Below the pieces are notes generated by a model, which worked only from the letters and a program-made list of their open reading frames with translations, ran no database searches and had not been told where the DNA came from. Both the position numbers and the translations under genes were made by a program. From NCBI GenBank assembly GCA_015486895.1, contig WFQT01000224.1, forward strand, positions 1 to 12,156: a DNA stretch of 12,156 nucleotides, read 5' to 3'. Shown piece after piece: positions 7,717 through 12,156 of the stretch. How positions within the stretch are numbered: the first letter of the stretch is position 1; every line of letters starts with the position of its first letter. The stretch is from Anaerolineae bacterium. GTDB lineage: Bacteria > Chloroflexota > Anaerolineae > JAADDB01.

Positions 7717-8099
7717 CTATCCGCCAACATGCCTTTCAAGAAGCATTGCAGCAACACTATCAATGCCAAGTGCGAAGAAAAAGAGATTAAACTTTGGCCA
7801 CCATTTTACGACGTTACCAACTCCAGTAACACCTGATAAGGGACATTCATGTGCCCCGGCAGACCGACAAATAACAAGTCACATCGGCTTCTTACTGCCC
7901 GAATGATTAAGCGTCTGTATCGCACAATGCCACCGCTGCGATCATTGATTTCTGTGACCGCTGCACCGGCCAAGCGCAATGCCTTCATAAGAATTCTATT
8001 ACGAGCATAAGAAGAATTATAGTGCCCGAAATAGCAAACCTTAAATCGGTTTAAGGAGATTGTCCCTACATCGTCACTCACGAGTCCCCTCTTCCACAC
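7717..8099 (-). pseudogene. Truncated, frameshifted glycosyltransferase N-terminus
   Basis: The frame from 8099 to 7806 encodes 97 residues that look like the first part of a GT-B glycosyltransferase: FKVCYFGHYNSSYARNR, an alpha/beta pattern, then CDLLFVGLPGHMNVP, a pattern I know from the N-terminal domain of one GT4-like subgroup. The frame stops at TAA 7808-7806, but the frame two bases over continues from about 7815 to TAG 7719-7717 as KWWPKFNLFFFALGIDS and on to LLERH, which fits the next beta-alpha unit. No donor domain follows; the next gene starts at 7699. A full member would have about 370-400 residues. GTG at 8081, with AGAGGGG four bases before it, may be the original start rather than GTG 8099. 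A short functional protein is possible but unlikely. Confidence 0.6.
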
Positions 8100-8145
8100 C
8101 TTCTCGATAATCCAGGGTAAAGTCGATGTTGTAGCTATTCGCGCA

Positions 8146-8175
8146 CTAACACATAGCGTGCATATGACCTCCTAA
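8146..8175 (-). promoter_or_regulatory. Orphan perfect Shine-Dalgarno with 5-codon frame
   Basis: On the minus strand TTAGGAGG (8175-8168) is the best ribosome-binding site in the window, and ATG follows after four bases (8163). The frame is only MHAMC before TAG (8148-8146). Past that amber codon the same frame stays open for 23 codons to TGA at 8076-8074, within the start region of the truncated glycosyltransferase. The 151-base gap 8100-8250 otherwise holds nothing I recognise. This may be a leader peptide, or the broken start of a lost gene. Confidence 0.35.
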
Positions 8176-8250
8176 CCGTAGGTACAGGAAGTAGAATTAG
8201 CCCTGCTCATAGCGTCCCACCAAGTATTGAGAAGATACTTACAAATTGAC

Positions 8251-8904
8251 TCACACGCTACTGTTCCTCTTGACCATTACCATCTTGATCTTGAGTTCTC
8301 CCCATTCTTTAGTAAATACATCTGTAGGCTCAAGGAGATTAACGTCAAAAAGATCCTGATCAAGATGATCTACAATAGCCTGGCATCCGAGACCTGCAAT
8401 TTCAGGATTCTCATTTACATAATAGTCATCAAATATAGCGACCGTATCTTTCCCCATCAGTTCTTTCACGTGGTTCCAATCCGACCTAATCGTCTCTACA
8501 GAGTGCCCCCCGTCAATGAAAATAAAATCCACTTCTCCAATACCACTAATAAAGCGGGGAAGGGTAATCTTGGTGTCTCCTTTGAATAGACGGATATTAG
8601 CTCCCGTTTTTTCCAACTTATGTTGGACAACGCTGTAGGGCGGTGGTTTCTTGGAACCTTCTTTCCTTAGCAAATCCTCAGACAAATCCTCAAACAGATC
8701 GAAACCAAAATAGTAGATATCTGGTAATGAATGATGCACTGATGCAGTTTGAATCATTTGCACGGCATGCCTGCCATTGTAAACTCCGATCTCAACAATT
8801 CTTCGGCAGGCAGTCTGATTAATCGTTTCAAAGAGAGCACGATACCTACGAGGCCGAGTTCTTTGCATTAGCCACAGATAACGAATATACGCAGCAAGGT
8901 TCAC
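8251..8904 (-). CDS. Class I SAM-dependent methyltransferase (Methyltransf_24-like)
   Basis: Predicted S-adenosylmethionine-dependent methyltransferase, probably O-methylating a sugar of the glycan. Of 217 residues, motif I is IVEIGVYNGRHA (36-47), the acid after strand 2 is Asp69 in FGFDLFED, GD is at 109-110, VDFIFIDGGHS (125-135) carries the Asp-Gly-Gly-His typical of the Methyltransf_24/CmcI-like group, and VAIFDDY (155-161) gives the Asp pair that may bind a metal. The start is GTG at 8904, with GGGGGG five bases upstream (8915-8910). G+C is about 41% over sampled 300 bases, well below the 53% sampled in the glycosyltransferase at 10228, and codons are AT-rich, which suggests later import. 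It sits between a protein fragment and a glycosyltransferase remnant. The methylated substrate is unknown. Confidence 0.85.
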   Translation of the reverse strand: MNLAAYIRYLWLMQRTRPRRYRALFETINQTACRRIVEIGVYNGRHAVQMIQTASVHHSLPDIYYFGFDLFEDLSEDLLRKEGSKKPPPYSVVQHKLEKTGANIRLFKGDTKITLPRFISGIGEVDFIFIDGGHSVETIRSDWNHVKELMGKDTVAIFDDYYVNENPEIAGLGCQAIVDHLDQDLFDVNLLEPTDVFTKEWGELKIKMVMVKRNSSV

Positions 8905-8929
8905 ACTAGCCCCCCAATCGTCACTATCA

Positions 8930-8954
8930 ACCTTGCTCCCTGGTCAAGCAAGGT
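8930..8954. repeat. 8-bp inverted repeat (stem-loop) between fragment and methyltransferase
   Basis: ACCTTGCT (8930-8937) and AGCAAGGT (8947-8954) are perfectly complementary with a nine-base loop. The hairpin includes the TGA stop of the fragment upstream and ends 15 bases before the G-run that serves the methyltransferase. There is no T tract on either strand, so it is not an intrinsic terminator. It could affect RNA processing or translation of the methyltransferase, or be chance. Confidence 0.4.
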
Positions 8955-9132
8955 ATGTCCAGCCCTGAAGTAGGTAGTTTTCTTTAGATTGTACCGCTTC
9001 TTGCTCATCAAACTTGTTCCGATTCAACTCTATACTAACTCGCGGAAGGCAATCTTCCAATTCCACCAAAGTAAAACAGCTCTGCGGCTTGTATTTTGAA
9101 TTTTCGATGCCAGACTGTCCTAATTGGAGCAT
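8944..9132 (-). CDS. Unassigned 62-residue fragment, probably the C-terminus of a lost gene
   Basis: From ATG 9132 the frame gives 62 residues, beginning MLQLGQSGIENSKYK and ending NYLLQGWTYLA. I do not recognise the family. Composition looks like a real globular protein, with acidic and amide residues and VELEDCLPRVS in the middle. There is no Shine-Dalgarno before the ATG. The same frame is open upstream to 9204, inside the 3' end of the glycosyltransferase gene, and reads CWFEPGGLVLVF, which resembles the PGG turn near the end of class I methyltransferases. That suggests a C-terminal fragment whose upstream half was lost at a junction near the glycosyltransferase end. Alternatively it is a small coupled protein starting 11 bases after the TAG at 9146-9144. 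Base composition is AT-rich, like the methyltransferase next to it. Confidence 0.35.
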   Translation of the reverse strand: MLQLGQSGIENSKYKPQSCFTLVELEDCLPRVSIELNRNKFDEQEAVQSKENYLLQGWTYLA

Positions 9133-9143
9133 GAAAACTAATA

Positions 9144-10244
9144 CTAATCCCCCCGGCTCAAACCAACAAACAAACTTACCAACCGATCCATCAAACGGGA
9201 TAAGTCATGCTGCTCGATCACTCGTTCTCGTAGGTACTCTCCCATACCTGATCGCTCCGTCGGTGACATGGATAGCACCCAATTGAGATGGGTAGCTAAA
9301 TCTTCTACATCACCATGTTTAAAGAGCAACTGAGAAGCATACTTACCCAGCGTATCCTTGAACACCTCGCTGGCCATCAAGCTTGGCCGGCCACAACTCA
9401 TGGTCTCCAAAGCCACTTTATCTCCAGACCCGGTCGGAGTTAGGTTGACATGCACAAAACAACGCCGATACCAACCAGCGAGCTGCTCTTGCCCTACAGA
9501 AGATTCAAAGCGCACGATATTCTGTAGTTCAGCCTCTTGCACAAACTCTCGCAAACGGAGAGCGTACATCTCCCCCACAGTACCCGCTGGGGCACCTAAA
9601 ATAACGACGTGAAAAGGATGCCGAAAGCGATCTTTCAATACACGCACAGCCTGCAATAACGTCAATTGGTCTTTCACCGGCGAAATGCGTCCTGCGCAGA
9701 GGATCATAGGTGGGTCGTCGGGAGACACATCAGCTGGCGAGAAAAGGCATGTGTCAATCCCATGCCCGATAGGAACCAGTTTATCTTTCTTGTAAGGATA
9801 GGATTGGTAAGTAGCAGATACAACCCGCTGCGAGAGATGATGAGCTAGTTTAAGCTTCAGCGTCAAGCTAGGGTGCAGGTACCAAGTGACAATAGGGATG
9901 CCCAGGGCACAGAGCAACGGTGCAGCCATAACCGTAAAAACAGGAATCATATGCGAAAAAGCAACGTCAGGCTGTTGTTCCCGCAACACCCATGCCAGAT
10001 GCCGGTAAAACCGGGCAGCTCGCCGCGGCTCGCTATATCCTCGCTCCCTCCCCACCGAGAATACCGTGACATTTCCTGGTAAACTCACCCGTCCTTTCCA
10101 CATCGTGATCACGTGAACCCACTCTACTCGCTCAGCCAAAGCGTGCATCCAACCGTGAGTAAACGCTTGGCGCGGGTGATCTAAATCAGTAACCATGTTA
10201 AACAGGAGAAGCCGTAACTTAGGGTACTCAGTGGTTGGCTGCAT
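9144..10244 (-). CDS. Glycosyltransferase family 4
   Basis: Predicted retaining GT-B glycosyltransferase, 366 residues. The N-terminal domain (to about 170) contains FSHMIPVF (96-103) and ends with GHGIDTCLF (160-168), the usual linker. In the donor domain Arg186 and Lys191 (GRISPVKD) are placed to bind donor phosphates. The EX7E motif is altered: TPTGSGDKVALETMSCGRP keeps Glu280, but the first acid is Gly272; a variant of the form GxxDKxxLE is common in one GT4 branch, so activity is still likely. The ATG lies inside the end of the upstream gene, giving a 17-base overlap, with GGGAAG nine bases before it, so translation is coupled. Its last ten codons overlap an open frame of the downstream fragment. 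Donor and acceptor cannot be inferred. Confidence 0.9.
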   Translation of the reverse strand: MQPTTEYPKLRLLLFNMVTDLDHPRQAFTHGWMHALAERVEWVHVITMWKGRVSLPGNVTVFSVGRERGYSEPRRAARFYRHLAWVLREQQPDVAFSHMIPVFTVMAAPLLCALGIPIVTWYLHPSLTLKLKLAHHLSQRVVSATYQSYPYKKDKLVPIGHGIDTCLFSPADVSPDDPPMILCAGRISPVKDQLTLLQAVRVLKDRFRHPFHVVILGAPAGTVGEMYALRLREFVQEAELQNIVRFESSVGQEQLAGWYRRCFVHVNLTPTGSGDKVALETMSCGRPSLMASEVFKDTLGKYASQLLFKHGDVEDLATHLNWVLSMSPTERSGMGEYLRERVIEQHDLSRLMDRLVSLFVGLSRGD

Positions 10245-11430
10245 CTTGGGTCACTTCCCAAATGTGTACCAATCGGTCCATATACACATCCTCGGGAGGT
10301 AAATAAGATAAAATATGCTCTTGACCTCGCCTGCCCATCTCCTCCGCTACGTGAGGGTGCTGCACCATATACTCTAAGCGATCGGCCAAAGCTTGTTCAT
10401 CTCCAAAGGGAATGATAAATCCTGTATCACCCCTCAAGACCAACTCCTCGGCGCTAATGACAGGCGTCACAATTACAGGAGTGCCAACCAAATAAGACTC
10501 AGCGATAACGCGGCCAAAACCTTCATAGTAGGACGGCAGTACACTGACTACCGAAGCACGGTACCAGGCCCGTAATCGTTCCAATGGGACAGATCCCAAC
10601 CAAAGAAGTTGCTCAGCAACTCCTAGTTGGGCAGCGAGATGCTGCAAAGATTGCTTTAGCGGGCCAGCACCCGCCAATGCCAGTGCCACTTTCTGCCCCC
10701 GCCTTGCCAATAAAGAAATCGAGCGTAATAACGTCGGGATATCTTTCTGAACCACTAAGCGACCAACGAAAAACAGCAAGGGAGCATCCGCTAAATTAGC
10801 CTCGTTCAGTTCTCTATGTACAGCTTTCAGTTCATCATCTAAAACAGGTGCCGAAAAAACGCCTTTATTCACCAGCGGAGGCAATGCATACACACGCCCA
10901 CGTAAGTACGGAAACAAGGCTTCCAATCGCTTTTTCTCTCCCAAACTCACCACGCGCACAGTATCGGCGACGCGTGCGACTCTTTTCCCAACCGAATTCA
11001 GTGCTCGATGCAACTTAGGACTCATCATCAACCACTCTGGCATGTCCAGGAAGCTGGCACGCATCTGCAGATTAAAAGGAACACGATGGAATCGTCGCAA
11101 CCAGCTACCAACCATGCCGGCGTCAAAGGGATCCTGCGTTGTCACAATATCAGGAGACACGTCTTTACGATACCGGCGCCAAGCCCGAATAGCGTAAAAA
11201 GAAAAAAGATAACGATGCCCCCCCACCGGGTAGACCGTCAGTCCGTCAGCCAATTCACGCTTCTGTTTCTGCGTGCCGGGGGGTACCCACAACAAGATAT
11301 CGATCCCACCGTTAGGATACCGTTCACGCAAGGCCCGGGTGTACTTTATGTGCCGTTCCAGCGTGTCACCAGGACCCTGGCCCGACGGATTGAGAAGTGT
11401 TCTATCAAAACCAACCATTAGAACACGCAT
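10228..11430 (-). CDS. Glycosyltransferase family 4
   Basis: Predicted retaining GT-B glycosyltransferase with 400 residues. The N terminus MRVLMVGFDR and GDTLERHIKY (21-30) form the first strand-helix unit, and TTQDPFDAGMVG (97-108) lies at the acceptor side. The donor domain starts near 217 with Arg224 and Lys229 in FVGRLVVQKD, and the EX7E motif is complete (Glu303 and Glu311 in EGFGRVIAE). ISAEELV and GFIIPFGD follow as expected. A stop codon two codons before ATG 11430 rules out an upstream start. There is no good Shine-Dalgarno for that ATG; a short upstream frame with its own site ends TAATG at Met5 (11418), so coupling or a start at Met5 is possible. The preceding gap is 81 bases. The 3' end overlaps the next glycosyltransferase by 17 bases. 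Confidence 0.92.
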   Translation of the reverse strand: MRVLMVGFDRTLLNPSGQGPGDTLERHIKYTRALRERYPNGGIDILLWVPPGTQKQKRELADGLTVYPVGGHRYLFSFYAIRAWRRYRKDVSPDIVTTQDPFDAGMVGSWLRRFHRVPFNLQMRASFLDMPEWLMMSPKLHRALNSVGKRVARVADTVRVVSLGEKKRLEALFPYLRGRVYALPPLVNKGVFSAPVLDDELKAVHRELNEANLADAPLLFFVGRLVVQKDIPTLLRSISLLARRGQKVALALAGAGPLKQSLQHLAAQLGVAEQLLWLGSVPLERLRAWYRASVVSVLPSYYEGFGRVIAESYLVGTPVIVTPVISAEELVLRGDTGFIIPFGDEQALADRLEYMVQHPHVAEEMGRRGQEHILSYLPPEDVYMDRLVHIWEVTQDAANH

Positions 11431-11468
11431 GAAATCACACTTACATCCCCAGTATTGGCGTGGTTCAT
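11418..11468 (-). CDS. Possible 16-codon upstream frame coupled to a glycosyltransferase
   Basis: ATG 11468 is preceded by GGAG with four bases between (11476-11473). The frame MNHANTGDVSVISCVF ends with TAA 11420-11418, which shares its last A with ATG (Met5) of the glycosyltransferase, forming TAATG. It covers the only start region of a gene that lacks its own Shine-Dalgarno. The frame is also open further upstream into the preceding gene, so it may be a chance overlap. Confidence 0.3.
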   Translation of the reverse strand: MNHANTGDVSVISCVF

Positions 11469-11511
11469 CTCACTCCGTTGCCACCTTTCCAAATGTGGAT
11501 CAGTGATAGCT

Positions 11512-12156
11512 CTACAATACCGATCGGTAAACATCCAAGTACTTTCCAACGATCCGTTCCCACAAGTGTGCTTGAGCCCAAGCATGTCCCTGAACCCCCA
11601 GCCTGCGAGCCCTATTCTGATCACGAAGTAAAGTCAGAATAGCATCCGCTGCAGCCTCCCAATCACCTTCAGGAACCAGTAATCCCGTCTTTCCATGACG
11701 CACAGCTTCTTCGGCACCAGCCGAACGAGTAGCGACCACCGGCTTTCCACGAGCATTAGCTTCTAAATAAACCATGCCAAAGCCCTCGAAGGCCAATGCA
11801 ACCCGCCTGGGTAACAGTACGAACACATCACAGACCTGATAGTACCGATCAAGTGTTCTATCATTTACGGTTCCCATGAAGCGCACTCCATCAGCTACTC
11901 CTAAACTCTTAGCTAGCGACTGATACTGCTCCAAATTACCTTGTCCGACAATAAGGAGAATAGCTTCGGGTTGATGTTGACGCAATAGTCTGAAGGCCCG
12001 AAGGAGCACGTCTATCCCCTTTCTCCTCTTTAGAGCGCCCACAGAGAGAAGCACAGGGACATCAATAGGCAAGTTCAAATCCAAACGCGCCACCATCTGA
12101 TCACGGGTGGACGCAAGACGTACTCGTGATACGCCCGGATGAATGACTCGTATCGG
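11512..12156 (-). CDS. Glycosyltransferase family 4, C-terminal part (cut by window edge)
   Basis: Only the last 214 residues are inside the window. The frame stays open to the edge and starts PIRVIHPGV, the linker motif of GT4 enzymes, so the internal ATG at 12096 is not the start. The donor domain follows: VLLSVGALKRRKGIDVL (35-51 of the visible part), where Lys43 or Lys46 can bind donor phosphate, then a complete EX7E motif (Glu124 and Glu132 in EGFGMVYLE) and SAGAEEAV (145-152), followed by GLLVPEGD. The C-terminal crossing helix ends near LDVYRSVL. It is probably an active retaining glycosyltransferase of about 380-400 residues overall. The stop is 81 bases before the next glycosyltransferase gene, with no terminator in that gap, so they are likely cotranscribed. 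Confidence 0.92.
   Translation of the reverse strand, partial: PIRVIHPGVSRVRLASTRDQMVARLDLNLPIDVPVLLSVGALKRRKGIDVLLRAFRLLRQHQPEAILLIVGQGNLEQYQSLAKSLGVADGVRFMGTVNDRTLDRYYQVCDVFVLLPRRVALAFEGFGMVYLEANARGKPVVATRSAGAEEAVRHGKTGLLVPEGDWEAAADAILTLLRDQNRARRLGVQGHAWAQAHLWERIVGKYLDVYRSVL

Noticed and set aside
8222..8240. AAGTAT/ATACTT inverted repeat after the methyltransferase as terminator
   Set aside because: Only six AT-rich pairs and no T tract on the minus strand.
8227..8589. Plus-strand frame of 120 codons opposite the methyltransferase
   Set aside because: Antisense shadow of a gene with clear SAM-binding motifs.

Overview
The window is the interior of a surface-polysaccharide or protein-glycan biosynthesis locus in which every supported gene lies on the minus strand, so transcription runs from the right edge to the left. 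It holds five glycosyltransferases of GT-B fold (one cut by the right edge), a truncated and frameshifted sixth, a multi-spanning Wzy/WaaL-type polymerase or ligase, a small class I methyltransferase, a geranylgeranyl-reductase-like flavoprotein, a UDP-sugar 4-epimerase, a PglC-like phosphoglycosyl transferase and a PglD-like acetyltransferase. No RNA gene, CRISPR array or intact mobile element was seen. The organism is bacterial. Shine-Dalgarno sites, GTG starts, an intrinsic terminator and G+C near 50% fit several phyla; the style of the glycosyltransferases and the flavoprotein reminds me of Chloroflexota or a thermophilic Firmicute, but this is a weak guess.

Right part (12156 to about 9144): three GT4-type glycosyltransferases, the second and third overlapping by 17 bases. 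A 16-codon upstream reading frame with its own Shine-Dalgarno precedes the middle one.

Middle part (about 9204 to 7700): a scarred stretch. It has a C-terminal-looking protein fragment of unknown family, a methyltransferase with visibly lower G+C (about 41% against 53% in sampled 300-base stretches), an orphan perfect Shine-Dalgarno, and an N-terminal glycosyltransferase remnant with a frameshift. Past rearrangement or import is the likely explanation. An intact glycosyltransferase and the Wzy-like membrane protein follow (7699 to 5120), and the unit ends at a strong intrinsic terminator (4913-4960).

Left part (4840 to 46): a second, tightly packed unit of flavoprotein, PglA-like glycosyltransferase, a previously invisible 28-codon frame joined by ATGA overlaps at both ends, epimerase, PglC-like initiating transferase and PglD-like N-acetyltransferase. 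Gaps between these genes are 0-10 bases. Together these could make an N-acetylated amino-sugar donor, load it on undecaprenyl phosphate, extend it, and pass it to the glycosyltransferases and polymerase of the right-hand unit. No flippase, chain-length regulator, export porin, aminotransferase or 4,6-dehydratase is visible, so the locus must continue beyond both edges.
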